A stretch of DNA of 6,765 nt. It comes from Oscillospiraceae bacterium (GTDB lineage: Bacteria; Bacillota; Clostridia; Oscillospirales; Oscillospiraceae). Shown piece after piece: positions 1 through 6,485 of the stretch. Location of the stretch: the NCBI GenBank assembly GCA_028705905.1, contig JAQWCP010000084.1:1-6765 (forward strand). The letters are read 5' to 3'. Numbering within the stretch: position 1 is the stretch's first letter; every line of letters begins with the position of its first letter. A model generated the notes under the pieces. The model ran no database searches, was not told where the DNA came from, and worked only from the letters and a program-made list of their open reading frames with translations. Made by a program: the position numbers and the translations under genes.

Positions 1-288
1 TATATCATCGACGGCGGCATATCCAAGGCGTATCAGCGCACCACGGGTATGGGGGGGTACACGCTCATCTTCAACTCCCGTCATCTGGCGCTTGCCGCCC
101 ATAAGCCCTATCCTCCTTGCGCAATCGGCCCCCGTCCTTCCCCCACATTGGAGATTGTGGAAAAAATGGAGCCTCGTATACGGGTGGCAGACACGGATAT
201 TGGAAAAAACCTGACCGCCCGGGTGGAGGAGCTGAAATGGCTGTTGGCTGCTTACCGCCGGGGAGAGATGACAGAGAGACACAAATAA
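1..288 (+). CDS. fbp: Fructose-1,6-bisphosphatase class III, C-terminal fragment (5' end outside window)
   Basis: This is the last 95 codons of a gene that begins upstream of the window; the frame is open from base 1 and ends with TAA at 286-288. The translation contains IDGGISKAYQRTTGMGGYTL followed by IFNSRHL, and near the end RVADTDIGKNL and a leucine-rich LLAAYRRG tail. I recognise these as the C-terminal signature of the Firmicutes-type class III FBPase. Family members hydrolyse fructose-1,6-bisphosphate to fructose-6-phosphate in the cytoplasm (gluconeogenesis) and are unrelated in sequence to the class I enzymes. The metal-binding phosphoesterase residues lie in the missing N-terminal part, so catalytic integrity cannot be judged. 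The internal ATG at 49 is not a start, because the conserved IDGG segment lies before it. lplA follows after 14 nt and its ribosome binding site overlaps this stop codon, suggesting one transcript. Confidence 0.88.
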   Translation, partial: YIIDGGISKAYQRTTGMGGYTLIFNSRHLALAAHKPYPPCAIGPRPSPTLEIVEKMEPRIRVADTDIGKNLTARVEELKWLLAAYRRGEMTERHK

Positions 289-293
289 GGAGA
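287..293 (+). promoter_or_regulatory. Ribosome binding site of lplA overlapping the fbp stop codon
   Basis: AAGGAGA lies 9 nt before the ATG at 303. Its first two bases are the last two of the fbp TAA stop, so ribosomes ending on fbp stop directly on the lplA loading site. This supports translational coupling and fixes the lplA start. Confidence 0.75.
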
Positions 294-302
294 ATCTGAC
301 GT

Positions 303-1283
303 ATGATTTACATCCCAAACCACAGTATGGATTGTTACTTTAATCTGGCATTGGAAGAATATGTCTTTGCCTCCTTTGATCCAAGCCAGTCCTATTTACT
401 GCTTTGGCGCAACGACAATACCATTGTGGTGGGAAAACATCAGAATACCACAGAAGAAATCAATGCAGACTATGTCAATGCCCACGGCATTCACGTGGTG
501 CGCCGGATGTCGGGCGGCGGCGCCGTATACCACGACCTTGGAAACCTAAATTTCACATTTATCACCCATCAAGCAAGCAATGGAGCCTTTGATTTTCGTG
601 CCTTTACATTGCCCATCGTCCGTGCGCTTTCTGCCTTGGGCGTCACAGCTGCATTCAATAGCCGCAATGACCTGACGGTGGATGGCAAAAAGTTTTCCGG
701 CAACGCCCAATATGTGCGCAGCGGAAGGGTACTGCACCACGGCACATTACTGTTTGACTCCAATCTGAATGTTCTTTCAGATGCACTTCGCGTGCGAGAG
801 AGCAAGTACGTCTCCCACGGGGTAAAATCGACCCGGGCCCGTGTGACAAACCTCATCCCTTATCTGCCCCCTTCTATGACAATCGAGGCATTCCAGGTCT
901 CTCTCTTGCATCATTTGTTCCCACAGGGGATCGTCTCCCACTCACTGACAGAGGAGGAACAAAGCGCCGTTTACAAATTGCGTGATGAAAAATATGCCAC
1001 CTGGGATTGGAATTACGGTGCTTCCCCGCCCTATACCATCCGCCGGGAGGCGCATTTCCCCGGCGGCCTTGTGACGGTCTATCTCAGCGTAAAAGAAGGA
1101 AACATACAATCCGTTCGTTTCTATGGTGACTTTTTCGGTGCAGAACAGCTGGAACCGCTGGAGCAGGGGCTTGTGGGAACACCTTTGCGGGAAGACGCCC
1201 TTCAGGCAGCTTTCTCTCGTTTGCACATCTCAGAATATTTTTCACAAATCCATGAAGGAGAATTAATGTCTCTCTTCCTATAA
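303..1283 (+). CDS. lplA: Lipoate-protein ligase A (LplJ-like)
   Basis: This 326-aa protein has the length and organisation of Bacillus LplJ. LplA enzymes activate free lipoate with ATP to lipoyl-AMP and transfer it to a lysine of lipoyl domains (GcvH or dehydrogenase E2 subunits) in the cytoplasm. Visible motifs are NLALEEY (about 14-20), GKHQNTTEEIN (44-54), RRMSGGGAVYHD (67-78, the lipoyl-AMP-binding loop), NLNFTF (81-86) and DGKKFSGNAQ (127-136), where K130 matches the conserved active-site lysine. HHGTLLFD follows at 145-152. The C-terminal accessory domain is present (about 230-326, with WDWNYG and FYGDFFG), so this is a complete two-domain ligase and not an octanoyltransferase LipB or LipM. 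The start is set by AAGGAGA at 287-293. The next gene follows after 24 nt. No lipoate-requiring enzyme lies in the window, so the acceptor is encoded elsewhere. Confidence 0.93.
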   Translation: MIYIPNHSMDCYFNLALEEYVFASFDPSQSYLLLWRNDNTIVVGKHQNTTEEINADYVNAHGIHVVRRMSGGGAVYHDLGNLNFTFITHQASNGAFDFRAFTLPIVRALSALGVTAAFNSRNDLTVDGKKFSGNAQYVRSGRVLHHGTLLFDSNLNVLSDALRVRESKYVSHGVKSTRARVTNLIPYLPPSMTIEAFQVSLLHHLFPQGIVSHSLTEEEQSAVYKLRDEKYATWDWNYGASPPYTIRREAHFPGGLVTVYLSVKEGNIQSVRFYGDFFGAEQLEPLEQGLVGTPLREDALQAAFSRLHISEYFSQIHEGELMSLFL

Positions 1284-1307
1284 AGCAGAAGAAAGAAGGC
1301 ACGATTC

Positions 1308-2051
1308 ATGAATGTATCTCGCGCAGACTTAAAATGGGCCGCCAAACAATCTTTACAAAATGTCCGGCCCCACCCAATGCTGGTCACGTTGGTCTATCTT
1401 CTGATTCCCGCAGGGGTTTATTCCATCATCACTTTGCTGACAGTCGGCTTTTCTGGGTTTTCCCTTCTAAGCTCAACGTATTTTACCGGAAATGCAGAGG
1501 AACTCTATGCTGTTTTGGATTCCGCGCTGGTTGCCCCGGCATTCTTGCTCAGCTTTTTGAGCATCCTGCTTTCTCTGCTCTCTCTTATCTATAACGTGGG
1601 ATTCACATTTTATGGCATGAAGCTGGCCCGGGGGCAAACCGCCGGATTCTCCACTCTGTTTGAAGGATTTACAGACGTAAGCCGTGTTCTCTTTGCTGGT
1701 ATTCTCACTTCCATTTTCACCTTCTTGTGGAGCATGCTGTTTTTCTTCCCCGGCATTGTGGCGGCCTATCGATACCGGATGACGTTTCGCATATTAAAAG
1801 ATCACCCAGACATATCGGCGCTTACGGCCATTTCCATGAGTAAAGAAATGATGTACGGACACAAACTGGATTTATTCATTTTAGATCTCAGCTTCATCGG
1901 CTGGTTCATCTTGTCCTCCATCACATTTGGCATTGTTGGCCTCTGGGTCTATCCTTACCAGTCTGCAACAGAAGCCAATTTTTATGACGCGCTGCAAGGA
2001 TGGTTCCCCCGAAATAATGCTGGCTTCCACGCACCACCTGTGGGGGGATGA
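1308..2051 (+). CDS. DUF975 family integral membrane protein
   Basis: This 247-aa protein has no known enzymatic role. The N-terminus NVSRADLKWAAKQSL is the short basic amphipathic segment that opens DUF975 proteins. The segment MSKEMMYGHKLDLFILDL (177-194), followed by SFIGWFILSSITFGI and WVYPYQSATEANFYDAL, closely matches the conserved DUF975 C-terminal signature. Likely membrane segments are about 24-48, 73-103, 126-155 and 189-217. No cleavable signal peptide is evident; the first hydrophobic stretch is probably a membrane anchor. The start is supported by AGAAGG at 1294-1299, 8 nt before the ATG. It lies between lplA (24 nt upstream) and tadA, whose longest frame overlaps it through ATGA. 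The family is widespread in Firmicutes and its function is unknown; the operon position alone does not indicate one. Confidence 0.82.
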   Translation: MNVSRADLKWAAKQSLQNVRPHPMLVTLVYLLIPAGVYSIITLLTVGFSGFSLLSSTYFTGNAEELYAVLDSALVAPAFLLSFLSILLSLLSLIYNVGFTFYGMKLARGQTAGFSTLFEGFTDVSRVLFAGILTSIFTFLWSMLFFFPGIVAAYRYRMTFRILKDHPDISALTAISMSKEMMYGHKLDLFILDLSFIGWFILSSITFGIVGLWVYPYQSATEANFYDALQGWFPRNNAGFHAPPVGG

Positions 2052-2074
2052 TCCAAATGGAGAAAGGTGGCTTG

Positions 2075-2527
2075 ATGGAGCCGGAAGGGTATATGAGAAA
2101 GGCGTTGCAACTGGCGCAAATGGCTGGTGCGGAAGGAGAAGTGCCTGTTGGCTGCATCATCGTTTGGGACGGCAAAATTGTCGGGCAGGGACGCAATCGG
2201 CGGGAACAAAACAAGAATGCGCTGTGCCACGCGGAAATAGAGGCCATGGACATGGCTTGCCGCACGCTGGGCGGTTGGCGCCTTTGGAAAGCGCAGCTTT
2301 ACGTGACATTGGAACCCTGTCCTATGTGCGCCGGTGCTATTTTCAATGCACGCATTCCAACGGTATATTATGGTGCAAGCGACCCAAATCTGGGCGCTTG
2401 CGGAGGAAAATTTGACCTGTTCGCCACAGGGCTTGCCCCCTGTCCCCAAGTAACCGGTGGCCTGTTGGCAGAAGAGAGCGCTGCCCTGCTGCGCACCTTT
2501 TTCCGGCACCTTCGAAAAAAAATTTAA
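2075..2527 (+). CDS. tadA: tRNA-specific adenosine-34 deaminase TadA
   Basis: TadA deaminates wobble adenosine 34 to inosine in tRNA-Arg(ACG), using zinc and a glutamate proton shuttle. From the chosen start the protein is 150 aa, with GEVPVGCIIV (21-30), HAE (52-54; H52 zinc ligand, E54 proton shuttle), TLEPCPMCAGA (78-88; C82 and C85 zinc ligands) and the GASDPNLGACGG loop (100-111). The end FFRHLRKKI matches the Bacillus protein, which has a slightly longer tail. Three in-frame ATGs compete: 2048 (overlapping the previous stop as ATGA), 2057 and 2075. I prefer 2075 because MEPEGYM lines up with the family N-terminus and AAGGTGG (2064-2070) precedes it. Starting at 2048 would add 9 residues. 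The residue before HAE is Cys rather than the usual Ala. No terminator lies immediately after the gene. Confidence 0.92.
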   Translation: MEPEGYMRKALQLAQMAGAEGEVPVGCIIVWDGKIVGQGRNRREQNKNALCHAEIEAMDMACRTLGGWRLWKAQLYVTLEPCPMCAGAIFNARIPTVYYGASDPNLGACGGKFDLFATGLAPCPQVTGGLLAEESAALLRTFFRHLRKKI

Positions 2528-2591
2528 AGTTCCGAAAGATTTAATGATTTTGTAACAAATCAAGCGAATTTTTTTAATAATCTCTTGATAG

Positions 2592-2656
2592 TATCATACT
2601 TGCAAGAGAGAATCATATTTGCAAGAGAGAATCATACTTGCAAGAGAGAATCATTT
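2592..2656. repeat. Threefold 19-bp direct tandem repeat with partial fourth copy
   Basis: The unit AATCATACTTGCAAGAGAG occurs head to tail at 2592-2610 (first base T instead of A), 2611-2629 (one C-to-T change) and 2630-2648 (exact). A truncated fourth copy, AATCATTT, follows at 2649-2656. An inverted half-match TCTCTTG lies just upstream at 2581-2587 and can pair with CAAGAGA in the first copy (2603-2609). The period is not a multiple of three and there is no spacer, so it is neither coding nor CRISPR. Repeated protein binding sites or simple slippage expansion are both possible; the sequence does not decide. Confidence 0.85.
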
Positions 2657-2684
2657 CTTTTCATTCTATCCTCCTATCCTTATT

Positions 2685-2720
2685 AAAACCGGAGAGCGGC
2701 AAAGCCGCTCTCCGGTTTTT
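2685..2720 (+). terminator. Strong intrinsic terminator (16-bp perfect stem)
   Basis: AAAACCGGAGAGCGGC (2685-2700) is perfectly complementary to 2704-2719, with an AAA loop at 2701-2703 and a T-run at 2716-2720. Ten to twelve GC-rich pairs followed by U residues make this a textbook rho-independent terminator. It most probably ends the fbp-lplA-DUF975-tadA transcript, although it sits about 157 nt after the tadA stop. The A-run on the other side means it could also act on the minus strand, but no minus-strand gene reaches it. Confidence 0.92.
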
Positions 2721-2819
2721 CCATTTGAACCGTGCATTCTGTACCTGACGGGCCAGGCAAGTTGCTTTTTTACCTTGGTGAAAAAGAATGAGAATTATCT
2801 GGCTGTTTTGGTCGATTCG

Positions 2820-2828
2820 TGGTATACT
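2820..2828 (+). promoter_or_regulatory. Predicted extended -10 promoter for hemW
   Basis: TGGTATACT provides the TGn extension plus a TATACT -10 hexamer. The best -35 at 17-bp spacing is TGGCTG (2800-2805), a weak match, which fits an extended -10 promoter. Transcription would begin near 2835, giving a leader of about 45 nt. It lies after the upstream terminator and before the hemW ribosome site, so hemW appears to be transcribed separately from tadA. Confidence 0.6.
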
Positions 2829-2866
2829 AGCCGTTACAAAGCACAATGCGATTGATCCTCAGTACC

Positions 2867-2872
2867 AGGAGG
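2867..2872 (+). promoter_or_regulatory. hemW ribosome binding site
   Basis: A perfect AGGAGG lies 8 nt before the ATG at 2881. It decides the hemW start against an upstream in-frame ATG at 2788, which has no comparable site and lies upstream of the predicted -10 element. Confidence 0.85.
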
Positions 2873-2880
2873 CGCCAACC

Positions 2881-4086
2881 ATGGAACAAAAAATAGAACC
2901 AACCACCAGCAAACCCCTAGGCCTTTATGTACACATTCCCTTCTGCTATAAAAAGTGCAATTACTGCGATTTCTATTCTTTCTCCGGTCAAGAAGCCAAG
3001 TGGAAACCATATTACAAAGCACTTTTGGCTCATATACAGGAAACCGCACAGTTCACGCCACAATACGAACTGAACACCATCTATTTTGGCGGGGGAACCC
3101 CTTCGTATTTCCCCACAGACTATCTCACCGCCATCCTCAAAGCCATCCAAACTCAGTTTCGCGTCCACCCTGACGCGGAGATCACCATTGAGGCAAACCC
3201 GGACAGTGCCACGGAAGATAGGCTTTCCTGCTTGCGCCAGGCTGGGTTTAATCGGCTTTCCCTGGGGATGCAATCAGCAGATAACAAAACTCTGGCAGTC
3301 TTGGGCCGCCCACACACGTTTTCACAGACCAAAGAGGCGGTGCAAGCTGCGCGCAATGCAGGGTTTGAAAATCTGAGTTTGGATTTGATGTATGGGCTGC
3401 CCCACCAAACGTTGGAGCACTGGCGAGATACCCTCCAAGCCGCTATCGACTTAAACCCAGACCACCTTTCCTGTTATGGTCTAAAAATAGAAGACGGCAC
3501 CCCTTTTTATGCCCAGCGTAGCCAGCTCTCTCTGCCCGACGATGATTTGCAAGCAGATCTTTACCTTTATTGCGTCCATTTTCTGAAAAAGGCTGGATAT
3601 GAGCAATATGAAATTTCCAATTTTGCAAAACCCGGCCGGGAATCCCGTCATAATTTGAAATATTGGACTTTGGAAGAATATATTGGTCTTGGGCCCGGCG
3701 CCCACTCCGACTTTGGAGGATACCGGTACTCCTTCCTGCGGGATTTAGATGGGTATATCGGAGGCGTGCAAGGAGGTGCGTCCCTTCTGGATGAATACGA
3801 GTTTCTCCCAAAAGGAAAGCGCCACGGGGAATATCTGATGCTCCGTTTGCGAACTGCAAACGGCATTTCAGAAGCAGAATATGCCCGTCCTTACGCCATG
3901 GAGTTTGCACCCATTCTGCATCTTTTGAAACAATATGAATCCCGAGGCTGGGCCGTTCTGGAAAATGGCCGTTGGCATTTTACGCCTATGGGTTTCTTGC
4001 TTTCCAACCGGCTCATCGGCCTTTTGCTGGACGCGCAGCAACATTTGCCCGTTGGTTTTTATGCGCAAACGGAATCGAACGATTAA
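2881..4086 (+). CDS. hemW: Radical SAM heme chaperone HemW (HemN-like)
   Basis: This 401-aa protein, formerly annotated as oxygen-independent coproporphyrinogen III oxidase, belongs to the HemW branch. Family members bind heme and a 4Fe-4S cluster and are proposed to deliver heme to target proteins; they lack the oxidase activity of true HemN. The radical SAM motif CYKKCNYCDF gives C22, C26 and C29 followed by Phe, whereas HemN has an extra Cys at CxxCxC. Further motifs are YFGGGTPS (68-75), EANPDS (104-109), LSLGMQS (126-132), DLMYGLPHQT (168-177), YEISNFAKPG (243-252) and the HemW signature HNLKYW (257-262), then GLGPGAHS (269-276). A HemN C-terminal region follows. The start at 2881 rests on AGGAGG and on the conserved LYVHIPFC beginning about 15 residues in. 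The gene is monocistronic by position: its own promoter lies upstream and a terminator begins 4 nt after the stop. Confidence 0.93.
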   Translation: MEQKIEPTTSKPLGLYVHIPFCYKKCNYCDFYSFSGQEAKWKPYYKALLAHIQETAQFTPQYELNTIYFGGGTPSYFPTDYLTAILKAIQTQFRVHPDAEITIEANPDSATEDRLSCLRQAGFNRLSLGMQSADNKTLAVLGRPHTFSQTKEAVQAARNAGFENLSLDLMYGLPHQTLEHWRDTLQAAIDLNPDHLSCYGLKIEDGTPFYAQRSQLSLPDDDLQADLYLYCVHFLKKAGYEQYEISNFAKPGRESRHNLKYWTLEEYIGLGPGAHSDFGGYRYSFLRDLDGYIGGVQGGASLLDEYEFLPKGKRHGEYLMLRLRTANGISEAEYARPYAMEFAPILHLLKQYESRGWAVLENGRWHFTPMGFLLSNRLIGLLLDAQQHLPVGFYAQTESND

Positions 4087-4089
4087 AAT

Positions 4090-4121
4090 AAAAGGAGCTG
4101 CATCGCGATGCAGCTCCTTTT
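4090..4121. terminator. Bidirectional intrinsic terminator between convergent hemW and metH
   Basis: AAAAGGAGCTGCATCG is followed directly by its exact reverse complement, a 32-bp perfect palindrome with an A-run on one side and a T-run on the other. It begins 3 nt after the hemW TAA and ends 12 nt before the metH stop on the opposite strand. Read either way it gives a GC-containing hairpin followed by U residues, so one element serves both converging genes. Confidence 0.93.
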
Positions 4122-4133
4122 CGCTTTCTGTTT

Positions 4134-6485
4134 CTAGCCCAAGACTTCTTTGGCAATATCCACTCCCCGCTTGGCGTCCTTTGCATAATAATCCGCCCCG
4201 ATGCTTTTTGCGTAATCCGGCGTCAACACCGCGCCGCCGACAAATACTTTGCACGGATGCCCGGAAGCATGCAAGGCCTTTATGGTTTGCTCCATGCTAG
4301 GGAGGGTCGTCGTCATCAAAGCGCTGAGGCCCACCAGGGACACATCGTGGGAAATGGCGGCTTCCACCACCCGCTCTGGGGGCACATCTCGGCCCAAGTC
4401 AATGACGGTATATCCATAATTGCTCAAAATGACTTTTGTGATGTTCTTTCCAATGTCATGAATGTCCCCTTTGACCGTCGCAATGACAATTTTCCCTTTG
4501 GCAACAGGCGCTGCCCCCGCATTGGCCAGCTGGTCCCGCACCACGTCAAATCCTTCCTGGGCGGCGGCCGCCGCAGCAATTAACTGGGGCAAAAACAAGG
4601 TGCCTGCCTCAAACTTCATCCCCACCGTATCCAGTGCTGGAATCAGCTTTTGATCAATCAGCTCCAGCGGCTCCATTGTTTCCAAAAGGGCTTTGGTCAG
4701 TTGCTTCGTTTCCTCCCGCAATCCCTTTTCCACTGTCTCTTCCAAGCTGCGCTGGGTCTGTTCCGCCGCCTTTTTGGGTTCCGCTGTGTTGACAAACGCA
4801 TCAATATAGGCGGCAGCACCTTCATCTTCCGCTGACAGCACACGGAACGCGGAAATCGCCTGCATCATTTCCGTGCTGTTGGGGTTGAGGATGGGAAGCG
4901 TCAAGCCCCGTCCCATGGCAAGCGTCAGAAAGGTGCTGTTGAGCAAACCGCGATTTGGCAGGCCAAAGGAGATGTTCGACACGCCCAAAACAGTGGCCAG
5001 CCCCAATTCATTTTTAACCATGTCCATGGCACGCAGCGTCTGCATTGCACCCTCCTGCTGCGCTGATACGGTCAACGTCAAGCAGTCGATATAGACGTCT
5101 TCTTTCGGGATGCCAAAAGACAGCGCCGCGTCCAAGATCCGCTTTGCAATCTGGAACCGTGCCTCCGCCGTCTCGGGCACGCCATCGTTGTCCATAGTAA
5201 GTCCTACCACGGCAGCACCATACCGTTTCACCAGGGGCAGGACAGTGTCCAAAACGGCCCGCTCTCCGTTGACGGAGTTGACAATGGGCTTCCCATTGTA
5301 AATACGAAGTCCTGCCTCCAATGCCGCTGGGTTAGAGGAATCCAGTTGCAGTGGCAAATCCGTTACCGCCTGCAAGGCACGTACAGTCTTTGCCATCAAA
5401 GCTGGTTCATCCAATCCTGGAACCCCTACATTGACATCCAAAATATCTGCGCCCGCTTCTGCCTGAGAAACCGCTTGCAGTAACAGATAATCCATATCAC
5501 CATCGCGCAGCGCTTGCTGCAGCCGTTTTTTGCCTGTAGGGTTGATCCGCTCGCCAATGACGCGAACGCCCTTCACTTCCACGGTGCGTGTGGGTGTTGT
5601 CACAACACTCACCTCTCGCTTGCTGCGCGCAGACACCTTGCTGCCTGCCAGGGTCGCCCGCAAGCGGCGGATATACTCCGGCGTGGTGCCGCAGCAGCCG
5701 CCTACATAAGCAATGCCAAGAGACCGATATGCTTCCATCTGCCCTGCAAACTGAGTTGAATCGATTCCATATTCTCCTGTGGCCGGGTCGGGCAAACCAG
5801 CGTTTGCCTTGATGATCAAAGGCAACGACGTGCAGGCTGCAAGCTCTTTCGCCAACGGGAAAATTTCTGCCGGCCCCAAAGAGCAATTGATCCCCATGGC
5901 AGAAACACCCAGTCCCTCCAGTGTCGCCGCCATGGCGGGGATGCTGCATCCTGTAAATGTACGCCCATTCTCTTCAAAGGTCATGGTCACAAAGACAGGA
6001 AGGGATGACTGCTCCTTGGCAGCCAAAACCGCCGCTTTTACCTCGTATAAATCGCTCATGGTTTCCAAAATAATGAGATCTGCACCCGCTGCCGCACCGG
6101 CTCTAATTTGCTGGGCAAAAAGCTCATAGGCTCCCTCAAACGACAAGGTCCCTCCCGGCTCCATCATTTGCCCGGTTGGCCCGATGGACAGCGCCACTGC
6201 CGTCGTTTCTCCTGCTGCCCGAGCGCAACCGACAGCCGCCGTGATAACCTGCTCCACAGAGTATCCGCTGCCTTCCAACTTATAGGCATTGGCGCCAAAT
6301 GTGTTGGTATATATGATTTCACTGCCGCTTTCTACATATTGGCGGTGAATGTCTGTAATCAGCGCTGGATTGGTCAGACACAGCAGCTCCGGCATAGCCC
6401 CCAGCTTTAACCCCGCGGCCTGCACCATGGTCCCCATGGCGCCGTCTAAAAACATAATCTCATGTTTTGTTTGAAATCTACTCAC
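4134..6485 (-). CDS. metH: Cobalamin-dependent methionine synthase lacking the activation domain
   Basis: This 783-aa enzyme transfers the methyl group of 5-methyltetrahydrofolate to homocysteine through methylcobalamin, in the cytoplasm. An N-terminal homocysteine barrel (about 8-280) has FLDGAMGTM (12-20) and zinc ligands C201 (GINCSLGP) and C264/C265 (GGCCGTTP). The pterin barrel (about 307-560) has GERINPTGKK (311-320), LDVNVGVPG (349-357), DSS (382-384) and GVSNISFGLP (501-510). The cap (about 575-655) has FEAGTLFLPQL. The B12 domain (about 665-783) has GDIHDIGKN with H676 as lower cobalt ligand, SAL (721-723) and VGGAVLTPDYA. The start is GTG, set by AAAGGAGG upstream. The C-terminal SAM-binding activation domain of the 1,227-aa E. 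coli enzyme is absent. This is not a truncation: the stop precedes a terminator, and the activation domain is encoded by the gene immediately upstream, which overlaps by 8 nt. Confidence 0.95.
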   Translation of the reverse strand: MSRFQTKHEIMFLDGAMGTMVQAAGLKLGAMPELLCLTNPALITDIHRQYVESGSEIIYTNTFGANAYKLEGSGYSVEQVITAAVGCARAAGETTAVALSIGPTGQMMEPGGTLSFEGAYELFAQQIRAGAAAGADLIILETMSDLYEVKAAVLAAKEQSSLPVFVTMTFEENGRTFTGCSIPAMAATLEGLGVSAMGINCSLGPAEIFPLAKELAACTSLPLIIKANAGLPDPATGEYGIDSTQFAGQMEAYRSLGIAYVGGCCGTTPEYIRRLRATLAGSKVSARSKREVSVVTTPTRTVEVKGVRVIGERINPTGKKRLQQALRDGDMDYLLLQAVSQAEAGADILDVNVGVPGLDEPALMAKTVRALQAVTDLPLQLDSSNPAALEAGLRIYNGKPIVNSVNGERAVLDTVLPLVKRYGAAVVGLTMDNDGVPETAEARFQIAKRILDAALSFGIPKEDVYIDCLTLTVSAQQEGAMQTLRAMDMVKNELGLATVLGVSNISFGLPNRGLLNSTFLTLAMGRGLTLPILNPNSTEMMQAISAFRVLSAEDEGAAAYIDAFVNTAEPKKAAEQTQRSLEETVEKGLREETKQLTKALLETMEPLELIDQKLIPALDTVGMKFEAGTLFLPQLIAAAAAAQEGFDVVRDQLANAGAAPVAKGKIVIATVKGDIHDIGKNITKVILSNYGYTVIDLGRDVPPERVVEAAISHDVSLVGLSALMTTTLPSMEQTIKALHASGHPCKVFVGGAVLTPDYAKSIGADYYAKDAKRGVDIAKEVLG

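Larger units (their letters stand above)
2528..2880. other. AT-rich intergenic region between tadA and hemW
   Basis: This 353-bp region without a credible gene is clearly more AT-rich than its neighbours in its first 150 bp. In order it holds a T-run at 2569-2575 without a convincing GC stem, a 19-bp tandem repeat (2592-2656), a strong intrinsic terminator (2685-2720) and an extended -10 promoter (2820-2828). The hemW ribosome binding site follows at 2867-2872. An open frame crossing it at 2619-2855 is judged spurious because it runs through both the repeats and the terminator. Confidence 0.8.

Noticed and set aside
1982..2563. Minus-strand open frame of 193 codons opposite tadA
   Set aside because: It is an antisense shadow of a clearly conserved gene, spans the tadA/DUF975 junction and has no recognisable protein features.
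2546..2575. Intrinsic terminator immediately after tadA at the T-run
   Set aside because: The only nearby stem (GATTT/AAATC) is 5 bp, AT-only except for one pair, and separated from the T-run by 7 nt.
2592..2656. Possible CRISPR array
   Set aside because: The copies are directly adjacent without spacers, the unit is only 19 bp, and no cas gene is present.
2619..2855. Plus-strand open frame of 78 codons between tadA and hemW
   Set aside because: It starts with TTG inside the tandem repeat, runs through the strong terminator hairpin and over the hemW promoter, lacks a ribosome binding site and resembles no known family.
2788..2880. N-terminal extension of HemW to the ATG at 2788
   Set aside because: The extra 31 residues overlap the extended -10 promoter and have no family support; AGGAGG and the conserved N-terminus favour 2881.
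3443..3910. Minus-strand open frame of 155 codons inside hemW
   Set aside because: Antisense shadow of conserved HemW motifs, with low-complexity, unfamily-like translation.
2881..4086. Calling this gene a true coproporphyrinogen III dehydrogenase (HemN)
   Set aside because: The Cys motif is CxxxCxxC followed by Asp-Phe, without the extra Cys of HemN, and the HNxxYW heme-binding signature of HemW is present.
5497..5949. Second minus-strand frame of 150 codons inside metH
   Set aside because: An out-of-frame reading of metH; the metH frame carries the conserved zinc-ligand and pterin motifs across the same interval.
4134..6485. MetH as a truncated or frameshifted gene because it lacks the activation domain
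   Set aside because: The stop follows a complete B12 domain and is followed by a terminator, and the missing domain is encoded by the overlapping upstream gene.
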